Shown here: piece by piece, positions 51,932 through 61,542 of the stretch
Layout: each line of letters starts with the position of its first letter
Position numbering within the stretch: position 1 is the stretch's first letter
From: Tautonia sociabilis
GTDB lineage: Bacteria > Planctomycetota > Planctomycetia > Isosphaerales > Isosphaeraceae
Direction of reading: 5' to 3'
Assembly: GCF_003977685.1 (NCBI RefSeq)
Contig: NZ_RYZH01000011.1
Location: 1-64,000, forward strand
Length of the DNA stretch: 64,000 nucleotides
Translations under genes and position numbers: made by a program
The notes under the pieces: model-generated
Seen by the model: the letters and a program-made list of their open reading frames with translations, nothing else
Database searches by the model: none
What the model was told of the DNA's origin: nothing

Positions 51932-53551
51932 ATGAAGAGTCGTCGGTACCTGACCGTCGCCGGCCTTGGCCTCGCGTTGATCCGACCGGCGGGGGCCGAC
52001 GAGCCCCCCGAGATTCGGACCCAGGGGGCGCTGATCCGATCGTCAGCCCGAGCTTCCCGAGTGGTCGTCGAAGACGGCCCACCCCGCGATCCGGGCGTTC
52101 GGAAGGCCGTCGCTCAGGTGGTGACCGATTTTCCGCCGCCCAAGGCCCTCCCCCGGTACGGTGTGGGCCAGGCACCCGCCAGCGGCGGAAATCCTCTGGT
52201 CGTCCCGCCTCCCGGGGAGCTCCCTGGCATCCCCGCCCCGTCGGAGATCCCGGGAGCCCCTGAGCTGCCGCCTCCCTCGGATCTCCCCGGCGTTCCGGAA
52301 GCAGTCGTCCCCGTGCCGCCTCTGGAATCGGGGGAGATCCCCCCTCCGCTCGAGCAGCCGGCCCCCGAGCCCATCCTCCCGCCAGAACTTCCCTCGCCGC
52401 CGACCGGGTTTCCGGAAGAGGGGCTCCCCCAGCTTCCGACGGCTCCGGAGCCTCCCGCGACGGCGGTCCCGGACCTCTCCCCGATCCCAGAGGCGGCGGA
52501 GGCGATTCCGCCCGACGCCTTCTCCTCCGGAGGCCCCGGCGCCGGGGCGCTGACCGACCTGGCCTCGACCGCGGCCCTCGCCGCCTCGTCGGGATTCGCC
52601 ACGCCGGAAGTCTTCGGCGACTCGTTCGGGGCCTCGGGGATTCGCATCTTCCAGGGGCGTCCCCAGCCTCCTCCGCCGCTGCCGAGGCCGCCGATTCCCC
52701 CTCGTCCCCCCTCGCCGTTCGAGCCGGTCGTCTCCGCGGCGCTGGTGCCCACCATCCGGGCGATCAAGCTCTCGGAGAACCAGAGCCCGGCGCCGAGGAG
52801 CCGTTTGATCTACCAGTTCAACTTCTACAACGACGTGAACGGCACGGTCAACCAGCGGTTCGGGGCGCCGATCTCTGACATCCGTATCTATCGTCATGTT
52901 TTTGGCTTCGAGCGGGCTTTCCTTGACCAGATGGCCTCGTTTGGCATGCGATTGCCGTTGGATACCGTGACCGGGGATAGCCCGTTGCCGAACATCGGGC
53001 GCACCTCGACGGCGCTGGGGAACCTCGAGCTCTTCGCCAAGTACGTGCTTTACCGTGACCTGGAGGCGGGTCGATTGCTCTCGACCGGCCTGTCAGTCTC
53101 GCCGAACACCGGCCCCCGCCGCTTCGCCGGGGCCGACTACCTCCAACCGTCGAACAGCACAACGATCCAGCCGTTCGTCGGCGGCATCTTCACGGCCGGG
53201 AGGTTCTTCGCCCAGGGATTCCTGTCGATCCAGGTGCCCTTCGACACCAACGACGTGACGCTCCTCTACAACGACTACGCCTTCGGCTACTTCCTCTACC
53301 GGGCCCAGGAGCCCGGCCGGTGGCTCACCGCCATCACGCCGATCTTCGAGGTCCACGTGAACACGCCGTTGAACCACCGGGGGGTCCGGATTGACGATCC
53401 GGTCGGCATCCCGGACTTCGTGAACCTGACCTACGGCGCCGCGTTCGATCTCGGCCGCCGAGCCCGGTTCCTCGCCGCCATCGTCACCCCCGTCACCGGG
53501 CCGAGGCCGTTCGACTTGGAGGTGCTCGCTTCGCTGAATGTCTACTATTGA
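51932..53551 (+). CDS. Putative outer-membrane barrel protein with long Pro-rich region
   Basis: A 539-residue exported protein (signal peptide to about residue 23). Residues about 85-265 are proline-rich with repeated Pro-Glu-Leu-Pro elements (for example GELPGIPAPSEIPGAPELPP). The remaining 270 residues look like beta strands (RLIYQFNFYNDVNGTVN, FVGGIFTAGRFFAQGFLSI) and end in LNVYY, again an aromatic end. It may be a second barrel, or a related protein, of the cytochrome region. No family is recognised. A perfect 13-bp hairpin follows. Confidence 0.7.
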   Translation: MKSRRYLTVAGLGLALIRPAGADEPPEIRTQGALIRSSARASRVVVEDGPPRDPGVRKAVAQVVTDFPPPKALPRYGVGQAPASGGNPLVVPPPGELPGIPAPSEIPGAPELPPPSDLPGVPEAVVPVPPLESGEIPPPLEQPAPEPILPPELPSPPTGFPEEGLPQLPTAPEPPATAVPDLSPIPEAAEAIPPDAFSSGGPGAGALTDLASTAALAASSGFATPEVFGDSFGASGIRIFQGRPQPPPPLPRPPIPPRPPSPFEPVVSAALVPTIRAIKLSENQSPAPRSRLIYQFNFYNDVNGTVNQRFGAPISDIRIYRHVFGFERAFLDQMASFGMRLPLDTVTGDSPLPNIGRTSTALGNLELFAKYVLYRDLEAGRLLSTGLSVSPNTGPRRFAGADYLQPSNSTTIQPFVGGIFTAGRFFAQGFLSIQVPFDTNDVTLLYNDYAFGYFLYRAQEPGRWLTAITPIFEVHVNTPLNHRGVRIDDPVGIPDFVNLTYGAAFDLGRRARFLAAIVTPVTGPRPFDLEVLASLNVYY

Positions 53552-53579
53552 GGGCGGTTCCCCAGAGCCGCCCCCCGAA

Positions 53580-53612
53580 CGGGAACTCCCCCAACGCCGG
53601 GGGGAGTTCCCG
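53580..53612. terminator. Two-way terminator hairpin, 13-bp perfect stem
   Basis: CGGGAACTCCCCC at 53580-53592 pairs with 53600-53612 (loop of seven bases) between the converging barrel and kinase genes. Confidence 0.65.
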
Positions 53613-53623
53613 GTCCTCCTGGT

Positions 53624-56600
53624 TCAGTTATCGATCCGAGGAGCGGGCCCCTTGATCGTGTCGATCGCCTCGGCGACTCCGGGGCGATCGCGGTACGCTT
53701 CGAACCGGGAGAGCCCGACGTCGTTCGCGATCCGGTAGCCCGCCGCCGCGGCCTGGCGGAGGAAGCCGAGGGCGGTTTCCAGCTCGGACTCGAACCGCTC
53801 CGGGAAGGAGTCGGGTTGCTGTCTCCTTGCCTCGGCGGCACGGAGGGTGCTGACCGCCGCGAGGTAGAGGTCGAGGCCGCCACCCCGGGCGTCCTCGCCG
53901 AAGGCGATGGCCTGCCGCAAGGATTCGTCGTAGTGGTCCAATTCGCTCGCCAGGAAGCAGACCCGCTTGCGCAATTGCTGGACGGTGGACCAGTAGAGCA
54001 CGTCGTTGGGGCGGTCCCGAGCGGCCTCCTCCGCGAGTTCAAGGGCCTCTCGGAGCGATTCGAGCTCAGCCTCCCGGGCTTCTGGCGAGTCTGGTGACCA
54101 GTACCCGCGTTCATCGAGTGCGTTGGCCAGATCCTTCCGGTACTCGGGGACCTCGGGGTAGGCCTCGACGAGTCCTCGGAGCAGCTCGATCGCCGAATCG
54201 AGCAGGGCGAGTCCCTCGGCGGGCAAGCCCGAAGCCGGGGACTGGGTGAGGTTCCGCTTGCGGAGGAACGAGGCGATATTCTGGCGGATCAGGGCGAGCC
54301 GGTGGCGGTATTCGGGCCGATCGGGATAGGACGCGACCAGATCGGTCCGGATCGCTTCCGATCGTCGGTACGCCTGCTCGGCGCGGGAGAACAGCCCTTC
54401 GGCCTCGTCGGCCGATGCCTGGTCGTCCTTGCGTCGGCCGCGCTCCTGGAGAACCTGGCCGAGGTTGCTCAGATAGCCGGCCAGTTCCGACCAGTATTCG
54501 GGGACCATCGGGTAGTCGGTGGTGAGGCGATCGGCCAGGGCGATGGCGTTGCGGAGGGGCTCCTCGGCCGCGTCGGGGTCCGTGCCGATGGTCCGGGCGA
54601 CTCGGTTGTTGAGCGACCGGGCGAGTTCTCGGGAGAAATGGGGAATCTCGGAGTTCTCGTCGACCAGTTGCGACTGCAACCGGATGGCCTCGTCGAACGC
54701 GGCATCCGCGGCGTCGGGGTCGGTGCCCTGGAGCAGCAGGGCATAATTGTTGAGGTAGCGGGCCAGTTCGCGGCGGTCTTCCTGCCGATCGCCTCGGCCG
54801 TCGACCACTGCCCGTTGGAGGGCGATCGCGTCTCGGTAGAGGTCGAAGGCGTCTCCTTGACGGCCGACCAGCCGGGACAGCACCGCGCCGAGCTGGTAGA
54901 GCGTCGAGGCGAGGCCGCTCTGGGCATCGAGGTCGTCCGGGGAGGCAGCGGCCAGCGCCCGCCGGGAGTCCCTCGCCTGTTCGAGGAGGGCGATCGCCCC
55001 CTCGAAGTCGTTCATCTGCTTCAGGAGAATCCCGCAGTTGTGGCGGGTCCGCGCGAGGTCGGCTGCCAGGCTCCGGTCATCGGGAGCCTCTTCGGCCAGA
55101 CGTTCCTGGATCTCCAGGGCGGCTTCATAGGAGGAACGGGCCTGGGGATACTCGCCGAGGAGCTCCTGGATGTCGCCCAGTCGGGTCCGGGCCCGGCCGA
55201 CCGCCCGTCTGGTCTCGGGGGTCGAGTTCTGCTCGAGGAATTGCTCGTAGAAGGCTCGAGCCTTGGTGAGCAGCTCTCGTCGGGTTCGCTCCATCTGAGG
55301 GACATCGGCCAGGTCGATCTCTCCGACCTCGGTGAGCAGCGCGTCGACGGCGTCGTTGGCGATTCGGAAGTTCGCCTCGGCGATCGCCCGCTCGGCGTCG
55401 GCCCGCTGGCGCTCGGCCTCGGCCCGCTCGGCGTTGCGCTGGGCCTGCTCGGCGTTGCGCTGGGCCTGTTCGGCGTTGCGTCGGGCGAGCGTGGCATTGC
55501 GTTCGGCGCGTTCGGCATTTTCCTCGGCGATGGTCCGTTGTGCGACGGCCTCGCGGCGGGCACGCTCGGTGCGGGACCGCTCTCGCTCCAGCAGGACGGC
55601 GCCTGTTGAGAGGCCGACGACCGCCGCGACGAGCAGGACCGTCGCCGAGGTGACGAGCGTCCGGTGCCGCTTCGCCCAGCGGCCAAACCGGACGGTCCAC
55701 GGTTCTCGGTAGACGGAGACGGGTTCGTCGGCCAGCCAGTGCTCCAGGTCGTCGGCCAGGGCTCGGCAGGAGGGATAGCGGTCCTCGGGCTTGGTGGCCA
55801 TCGCCTTCAGGCAGATCGCCTCCAGCGGCTTCGGGACGCCCGACGCCACCTGGCTGGGAGGCGGGAACTCGCCGTTTCGAACTTTGATCAAAACCTGGAA
55901 CAGGTTGCGGTCGGTGAAGGCGGGGATGCCGGCCAGGATCTGGTAAAGGGTGGCGCCGAGACTGTAGACATCGCTGGCGGGGCCCATCCGGGCCAGGTCC
56001 CCCTCGGCCTGCTCGGGGCTCATGAAGGCGGGGGTGCCGATGGCCGAGCCGTCGAGTGTCGGCGTCGAGCCGGCGCTGGTCACGGGCCGGAGCGGGAGCT
56101 CCTGCGTGCGAGACGGGACCTCGACCGAGTCCAGCGCCTTGGCCAGTCCCCAGTCGACGATGAGGGTCTCGCCGTAGGGGCCGAGCATGATGTTGTCGGG
56201 CTTCAGGTCGCGGTGGATTACTCCCCGGCTGTGGGCGTATTCCATCGCGTTGCAGGCGTCGAGGAACCGGCGCAGTAGCGCTCGGAGCTGAAGGGCGCGC
56301 TCGCCGGGATCCTTCGGGCCGAGATCGGGGTCGTGGAACTGCTCGATCGCCTTGCGGAGGCTGTCGCCTCGGATGAACCGCATGGCGTAATAGGGCCGGC
56401 CGTCGGGGTTCTTGCCCAGCGAGTAGACGGGGACGACGCCGGGATGCTCCAGGCCGCCGGTGATCTCGGCTTCCAGGAGGAATCGGGCGCGGCTGTCAGG
56501 GTTGTCGGCGTGGCGCTCCTGGATCTCCTTGAGGGCGACCTCGCGGCGCAGCTCCTCGTCGAAGGCGACCATCACCGAGCCGAGGCCCCCCTTGGCGTGA

Positions 56601-57493
56601 GGCCGGACAACCCGGAAGCGGCTGCTCGAGGAGGTTGGGGGGAGGATGGACGATCCCGAGGGAGTGGGACCATGTCCCGCCTGGGTCTGGCCGAGGCTCG
56701 CGGCCTGGGTTGCCCCCGGGTCCGGGGAGGCGCCGACCTGGGCGGTGGCGAAGGGGTCCGCCTCGGTCGGGACGAGCGACTGGCCCTGGGGCGCCTGGGT
56801 CGCATCGTCGACCCTCGGGTCGTGGATGTCCACGTCGGCGGTCGCCATCGGATCGAACCGAGGCAAGTTGGAACCGGAGGAGGGGGATGGGCGGTTGATG
56901 GGCAGGTCCAGCGACGAGGGCGGGGAGAGATCGGGCGTCGGGACCGGGCCGGCTCCTGACGAGGCAGAGTCGGCGCCCAGGGCGCTGGGGATCGGGTTGA
57001 TGTCCGATCCGGGAGGGAGATCCCTGAGGCTGGGATAGGCGATCGGCCCGATCCGGGTCGCGTTGGGATCGTCCTCCTCGTCTTCCTCGTCCTCCTCGTC
57101 TTCCTCGGAGAGTGAGCCGGCGGGGGCAGTCGCGGAGGGGGGCGGGTCGAAGTCGGCGATCGTCTCGAATCCGGCGCTTCCACCGCCGGTCGAGGGGGCG
57201 GAGTCGAGATCGAGGGGAGGCACGGAGAGGAACCCGGCGACCGTTGCCACGGTGGAGAGCTCGGGCCGAGGCTCGTCGCTGTGCTGCTCGAGCACGATCC
57301 GGACGGCTTCGTCGATCTGGGCCCGGACGTCGGGATCCCGGATTCCTTGCTCGTCGAGGAATCCGGCGATCGGGCGAGAGGGGTCGCGCGCCCAGGCGTC
57401 GAGGGCACGAGCGAGGGCCGCGTGGTCGACGCTTCGGAGGGCCTCCCGAAGAGAGTCGGGGGGCCGAGGCTCCTCGCGGTGGGGACGGGCCAT
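53624..57493 (-). CDS. Large Ser/Thr protein kinase with coiled coil and TPR-like tail
   Basis: A 1289-residue protein from the ATG at 57493 (GAGGAGG upstream). The N-terminal 290 residues are acidic and Pro/Ser-rich, with the run EEDEEDEEDEEDD at 130-142. The kinase domain spans about 293-585, with K322 in VALKE, HRDLKPDN at 427-434, DWG instead of DFG at 447-449 and SPEQ. A membrane segment lies at about 613-635. A coiled coil follows (NAEQAQR heptads to about 710), then TPR-like helical repeats to the end. The form is typical of planctomycete kinases that join a cytoplasmic kinase to an exported TPR sensor. The cyclase gene lies upstream on the same strand, with a 44-base gap. Confidence 0.9.
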   Translation of the reverse strand: MARPHREEPRPPDSLREALRSVDHAALARALDAWARDPSRPIAGFLDEQGIRDPDVRAQIDEAVRIVLEQHSDEPRPELSTVATVAGFLSVPPLDLDSAPSTGGGSAGFETIADFDPPPSATAPAGSLSEEDEEDEEDEEDDPNATRIGPIAYPSLRDLPPGSDINPIPSALGADSASSGAGPVPTPDLSPPSSLDLPINRPSPSSGSNLPRFDPMATADVDIHDPRVDDATQAPQGQSLVPTEADPFATAQVGASPDPGATQAASLGQTQAGHGPTPSGSSILPPTSSSSRFRVVRPHAKGGLGSVMVAFDEELRREVALKEIQERHADNPDSRARFLLEAEITGGLEHPGVVPVYSLGKNPDGRPYYAMRFIRGDSLRKAIEQFHDPDLGPKDPGERALQLRALLRRFLDACNAMEYAHSRGVIHRDLKPDNIMLGPYGETLIVDWGLAKALDSVEVPSRTQELPLRPVTSAGSTPTLDGSAIGTPAFMSPEQAEGDLARMGPASDVYSLGATLYQILAGIPAFTDRNLFQVLIKVRNGEFPPPSQVASGVPKPLEAICLKAMATKPEDRYPSCRALADDLEHWLADEPVSVYREPWTVRFGRWAKRHRTLVTSATVLLVAAVVGLSTGAVLLERERSRTERARREAVAQRTIAEENAERAERNATLARRNAEQAQRNAEQAQRNAERAEAERQRADAERAIAEANFRIANDAVDALLTEVGEIDLADVPQMERTRRELLTKARAFYEQFLEQNSTPETRRAVGRARTRLGDIQELLGEYPQARSSYEAALEIQERLAEEAPDDRSLAADLARTRHNCGILLKQMNDFEGAIALLEQARDSRRALAAASPDDLDAQSGLASTLYQLGAVLSRLVGRQGDAFDLYRDAIALQRAVVDGRGDRQEDRRELARYLNNYALLLQGTDPDAADAAFDEAIRLQSQLVDENSEIPHFSRELARSLNNRVARTIGTDPDAAEEPLRNAIALADRLTTDYPMVPEYWSELAGYLSNLGQVLQERGRRKDDQASADEAEGLFSRAEQAYRRSEAIRTDLVASYPDRPEYRHRLALIRQNIASFLRKRNLTQSPASGLPAEGLALLDSAIELLRGLVEAYPEVPEYRKDLANALDERGYWSPDSPEAREAELESLREALELAEEAARDRPNDVLYWSTVQQLRKRVCFLASELDHYDESLRQAIAFGEDARGGGLDLYLAAVSTLRAAEARRQQPDSFPERFESELETALGFLRQAAAAGYRIANDVGLSRFEAYRDRPGVAEAIDTIKGPAPRIDN

Positions 57494-57537
57494 CGTGCTG
57501 CCTCCTCGGGAGGTTCCTCGGGGCCTGGGCTCGTGAC

Positions 57538-59466
57538 TCACTTGCCGGGCAGCTCCCAGACGGGATGCGCCTCGTCGGGCCCCTCGATGAGGCCGTTGAC
57601 GACACGCTTCATCAGGACGAGCGAGGGGCCGTCCTTGGGGAAATCGGTCAGGAGGTTCCCCAGGGTCTGGGCGGCGACATTGAACTGCTCGTCCTCGAAG
57701 GCGGTCAGGGCCCGGTCGTAGCGGGCCTGGAGGTCGGCCCAGTCCCCCTGATAGCGCTCTGGATCGAGCGCGACGAACCGCTCGGGGTCGACGATCTCGT
57801 AGAGGTTGACTGGGTCGTCGATATTGACAACACGGACGGAGCAAAGCCGCCGTGACAGGATTTTCGGATCGAGCAGTCGGTGGGTCATCTCGGTGACCAT
57901 GAGGTACGACTTCAGGTACTTCGTCGCCCCCTCGACCCGGCTGGCGAGGTTGACTGTCGTGCCAAGCGGCCCGTACTTGATCCGGTGGTGCGAGCCCGTG
58001 TTGCCGATCGAGGCCATGCCGGTGTTAATGCCGATCCCCAGCCCCATCCGCTCGGGAAGCTGCATCCAGGACTTGTTGATGGTGGGCACGGTGGCCAGCA
58101 TGTCGATCGCCGCCAGGCAGGCGCGGTTGGCGTGGTCGGGGTCGGGCTGGGGGGCGCCCCACATCGCCATGAGGGCGTCTCCGATGTAGTCGACGATCAC
58201 CCCCTGGTGCCGGGTGACGCACTCGGAGAGCTGTTGCATGACGTCGTTGATCCAGTCGAACGTCGCCTTGTGGCCGAGGAACCGGCTGATCTTGCTGAAG
58301 TTGCGGATGTCGGCGAAGAGGACGGTGATCTCGGCCTCTCGGCCAAGGGCCATGTCGGGGTTCTCGCGGACCCAGTCGGCCAGTTGGGGGCCGAGGATCA
58401 GCTCGATCTGGTTGACGGCATTGGCGTAGTTTCGCTCCTGCTCCAGCCGGGCCAGGCCGGTGGCGACGCCGCCGGCCAGCAACTCGACGAGCAGGGCTTC
58501 CACCTTGGAGAACTGGGCCTCGCCCCGGGCCCCCTGGCGGCGGTCGCCGTACAGCGCGCCGATGACCTGCCCGGAGCGGTCGAGGATCGGCGCGGCCACC
58601 GCCGCCTTGACCGGAAGCAGACTGCGGTTGGAGTCGGTCAGGTTCTGGTCCGGTGCGGTCCAACTTGTCTTCTTCAGCTCCCGGACCCGGTTGAGAAACT
58701 TGTTGCTCGGTCGGCGGTCCGACTCGTCGCCGACCTGGCCGCCATAGTGGCAGGCCCGCTCGATCCACTCCTGGTTCGGCTCCTCCCAGGTGAGGACCCA
58801 GCCGGTATCGAGGCCAATATTGTCGACCATCGCCTGCGCGGCCTTGAGGAAGAAGTCCGAGGCGTTGGCCGCGTCCTGGAGCACGCCGATGGTGGACTGG
58901 AGCCAGCGGACGAGCGTCTCGGGGTCGAGGGCCTCGTCCTGCAGTTGGACCGCAGGCTCCCGCAGACGCTTGATCCGATCGGCATTGACCCCCTGGAACG
59001 GGCCGGGGGGACGGGTCACCTCGGAGAGCGACTGGAGCGGTCCGTCGTTGATCCCGGGGTCGGGCTGCACGCGGACAGTCTTCGGGCCGAGGTGGAAGAT
59101 ACAGGGCAGCTCCACTTCCTGAGACGGCGGGCGTTCCTGCTCCCGGCGGTCCCAGCGAGGGAGCAGGACCTCGAAGGGGAGCTGGATCGGAATCATCAAC
59201 TTGGTGCTATAATTCGAGATCCGAACGCGATTGCCCGGCAGCGGCTCAACCAGGGCATGCTCACGCGACACGTTGTTCTCATCGTAGCGGGCAATCACCA
59301 GCCGCCATCGGTTCGCGTCCAGGCGGCGGGGGCGGAAGACCTCCTCCGACTCGTTCGCCCGTAGGTCATTTTGCCGGCCGAGGAGGACGGGGCCGGGGAA
59401 TTCCCCCTCATAGACGATCTGCTGGCGGTCGAACACCTTGTACTGCAGCGAATCGTTGACGGTCAT
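57538..59466 (-). CDS. FHA-GAF class III adenylate/guanylate cyclase
   Basis: A 642-residue protein: an FHA-like domain at about 20-135 (with SREHALVEPLPGNRVRISNYS), a GAF domain at about 190-350, and a class III cyclase domain from about 375 to 560. The two metal aspartates are D386 (LFADIRNFS) and D430 (DYIGDALMA). The dimer and transition-state residues N506 and R510 (VNLASR) are present. The position for the substrate-selecting residue lies in KYGPLGTTVN and differs from the classical types, so adenine or guanine choice cannot be decided. No membrane segment. Located upstream of the kinase gene on the same strand (44 bases), so both may form one signalling operon. Confidence 0.88.
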   Translation of the reverse strand: MTVNDSLQYKVFDRQQIVYEGEFPGPVLLGRQNDLRANESEEVFRPRRLDANRWRLVIARYDENNVSREHALVEPLPGNRVRISNYSTKLMIPIQLPFEVLLPRWDRREQERPPSQEVELPCIFHLGPKTVRVQPDPGINDGPLQSLSEVTRPPGPFQGVNADRIKRLREPAVQLQDEALDPETLVRWLQSTIGVLQDAANASDFFLKAAQAMVDNIGLDTGWVLTWEEPNQEWIERACHYGGQVGDESDRRPSNKFLNRVRELKKTSWTAPDQNLTDSNRSLLPVKAAVAAPILDRSGQVIGALYGDRRQGARGEAQFSKVEALLVELLAGGVATGLARLEQERNYANAVNQIELILGPQLADWVRENPDMALGREAEITVLFADIRNFSKISRFLGHKATFDWINDVMQQLSECVTRHQGVIVDYIGDALMAMWGAPQPDPDHANRACLAAIDMLATVPTINKSWMQLPERMGLGIGINTGMASIGNTGSHHRIKYGPLGTTVNLASRVEGATKYLKSYLMVTEMTHRLLDPKILSRRLCSVRVVNIDDPVNLYEIVDPERFVALDPERYQGDWADLQARYDRALTAFEDEQFNVAAQTLGNLLTDFPKDGPSLVLMKRVVNGLIEGPDEAHPVWELPGK

Positions 59467-59748
59467 CGCGGAGTTGTCCCCCGGATCCCGGAATTCTGAT
59501 CACGACGCCCGTCCCTTCCCTCCCCGGGCCTTGGCCCCCCGCGGGGGCCGGACGATCGCCGTCGGGAGGGGCCGGATGTCCCCCAGCCGGGGCCGCCACC
59601 CGAGCCCGGCTCGCAGGTCCTCGACGATCCGGCAGCCGGGATCCCGGCGCGGAGGCAGGCCGCGCCGCCTGCCCTCATGATACGCCACGGGGCCGAGCCC
59701 AAGAAACCTATCGCTCGCTCGATCGCCGCCTCCGGAGGGCCCGGGCGC

Positions 59749-61326
59749 TTACTCGTAGGCCCGAATTCCCCCTGATCCATTGGCGTGGACCGACTCCCCC
59801 TCCACCCCCAGCTCGAAGAGCCGCTGGCCGGCCGGAGTGGGATACTCTCCGGTCACGCAGGCCATGCAGAGGTGCCCTCGGGAGAGGCCGACCGATCGGG
59901 CGATCGCGTCGACCGGCAAGTAGCGGAGGCTATCGGCCCCCAACTCCTGGGCGAGCCGATTCTGCGCGAGGTCCGAGAGGCCGCCACCGGGCAGGTCGGC
60001 GAAGCGGGGAGCGATCAGCTCGGCCCTCGTGGACATGTCGATGCCGTAGAAGCAAGGAGCGATGATCGGAGGGCAGGCGACCCGGAGGTGGATCTCCCTC
60101 GCCCCGCCCCGGCGCCGGATCTCGTGCACCAGCGCCCGCATCGTGGTGGACCGGACGATGCTGTCCTCGACCAGCAGCACCCGCTTGCCCGAAAGCACCT
60201 CGGGCAGCGGGGTGTACTTCAGGCGGACCTTCGACTCGCGGTCGGCGGTGCCCTCGATGAACGTTCGGCCAAGGTATCGGTTGCGCATCAGGCCCTCGAC
60301 CGAGGGCAAGTTCAACTCGAAGGCCATCGCGTCGGCGGCGGCCTTGGCGGTGTCCGGCACGGGGACGACGATCGTCTCGGCGTCCCGGGGGACGTCCTCC
60401 AACCGGGCCAGCTCCTTGCCCAGTCGAGCCCGGCTCAGGTAGACCGAGCAGTCGTCAAGAGTGCTGGCGACGTTGGCGAAGTAGATCCACTCGAAGAAGC
60501 AGTGGGCTCGCCTCGGGCCCTCGGCGAACCTCGAGATGCGGACCCCCGAGCGGTCGACCACGGCCAGGTGCCCCGGCGGCAGGGAATCGATGTGGGAAAA
60601 CCCCAGGTTCGCCAGCGGGACGCTCTCGCTGGCCGCGGCGAAGAGCGAGCCCTCCCTCGCGACGCAGAGCGGCCGGAGGCCCAGGGGATCCCGGGCGACC
60701 ACCAGTTGACCCGTGGCCGAGAGCAGCACGACATTGTAGGCGCCGTCGAAGCGCCGGGAGAGCCGGGAGAACACCCCCTGCCAGTCGATCACCGGGCCCT
60801 CATCCTGCAGCTCGTAGCTGATCGAGTGCATGAGGATCTCGGTGTCGGTGTCCCGCTTCAGGTGGTAATCCCCCTGGGAGAGCAACTCCTCCTTCAGCTC
60901 CCGGAAATTGGTGAGCTGGCCGTTGAAGGCGACGGCGAACCACTTCGACTTGCGGCCGTGGGCCCGCTCGAAAGGCTGGGCGAGGCTCCGCTCGTTGCCG
61001 CCGCAGGTGGCGTAGCGGACGTGCCCGATGGCCGCCGGGCCGTCCATCTCCTTCATGATCGACTCGAACTTGGCGCGGTGGTTCAGGCGGAAGGCTTCGG
61101 CCACCGTCCCCAGTTGCTTGTACGTCTCGAGCATCGCATCCCGGCGGGGATGGTAGCTGGTCATGCCCGCGGCGAGCTGGCCGCGGTTCTGCATGTCCAG
61201 CAGCATCCTCGGGATCAGGCGGGCGGTCTGCTCGGGGACCGCCGGCGCCTGGGAGACGCGACGTCCCTCCTCGGCGTCGAGGAAGGCAACGGCGGCCACG
61301 CCACATTCGTGATGCAATTCGCCCAT
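59749..61326 (-). CDS. purF: Amidophosphoribosyltransferase, Fe-S type
   Basis: PurF makes phosphoribosylamine from PRPP and glutamine, the first step of purine synthesis. The ATG at 61326 gives 525 residues with a seven-residue propeptide ending in HE before the catalytic C8 (CGVAAVAF), as in the Bacillus type. The N-terminal nucleophile hydrolase domain and the PRPP loop [13 protein letters not shown] can be seen. Cysteines of the Fe-S cluster type are in [20 protein letters not shown] and [14 protein letters not shown] at 61350 is another possible start. A sigma70-like promoter lies at 61440-61467. Downstream 282 bases separate it from the cyclase gene. Confidence 0.94.
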   Translation of the reverse strand: MGELHHECGVAAVAFLDAEEGRRVSQAPAVPEQTARLIPRMLLDMQNRGQLAAGMTSYHPRRDAMLETYKQLGTVAEAFRLNHRAKFESIMKEMDGPAAIGHVRYATCGGNERSLAQPFERAHGRKSKWFAVAFNGQLTNFRELKEELLSQGDYHLKRDTDTEILMHSISYELQDEGPVIDWQGVFSRLSRRFDGAYNVVLLSATGQLVVARDPLGLRPLCVAREGSLFAAASESVPLANLGFSHIDSLPPGHLAVVDRSGVRISRFAEGPRRAHCFFEWIYFANVASTLDDCSVYLSRARLGKELARLEDVPRDAETIVVPVPDTAKAAADAMAFELNLPSVEGLMRNRYLGRTFIEGTADRESKVRLKYTPLPEVLSGKRVLLVEDSIVRSTTMRALVHEIRRRGGAREIHLRVACPPIIAPCFYGIDMSTRAELIAPRFADLPGGGLSDLAQNRLAQELGADSLRYLPVDAIARSVGLSRGHLCMACVTGEYPTPAGQRLFELGVEGESVHANGSGGIRAYE

Positions 61327-61439
61327 GATCGCGATGACCCTGCCGAGCAAGGAAGGGGGGGGGCTGGCTCGGCTCGCCGAGCGATCGATGAGGAGGGAGC
61401 CCCCTCGAGCCGAGTGCGCTGGGCCCGAGCGGCCCAGGC

Positions 61440-61467
61440 ATTATAATCGGTTCCCGCGACGACTCAA
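61440..61467 (-). promoter_or_regulatory. Sigma70-like promoter of purF (with symmetric -10)
   Basis: On the minus strand TTGAGT, 16 bases, then TATAAT (perfect). The 8-bp core ATTATAAT is self-complementary, so it also shows TATAAT on the plus strand towards proB, although without a good -35 there. Confidence 0.6.
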
Positions 61468-61542
61468 TGCGCCGAGGTCGGGCCTCCGGAGCCGGGGGCA
61501 CCGTCCCGGGAAGGAATCAAGAGCCTGGGGGATCGCAAGCCG

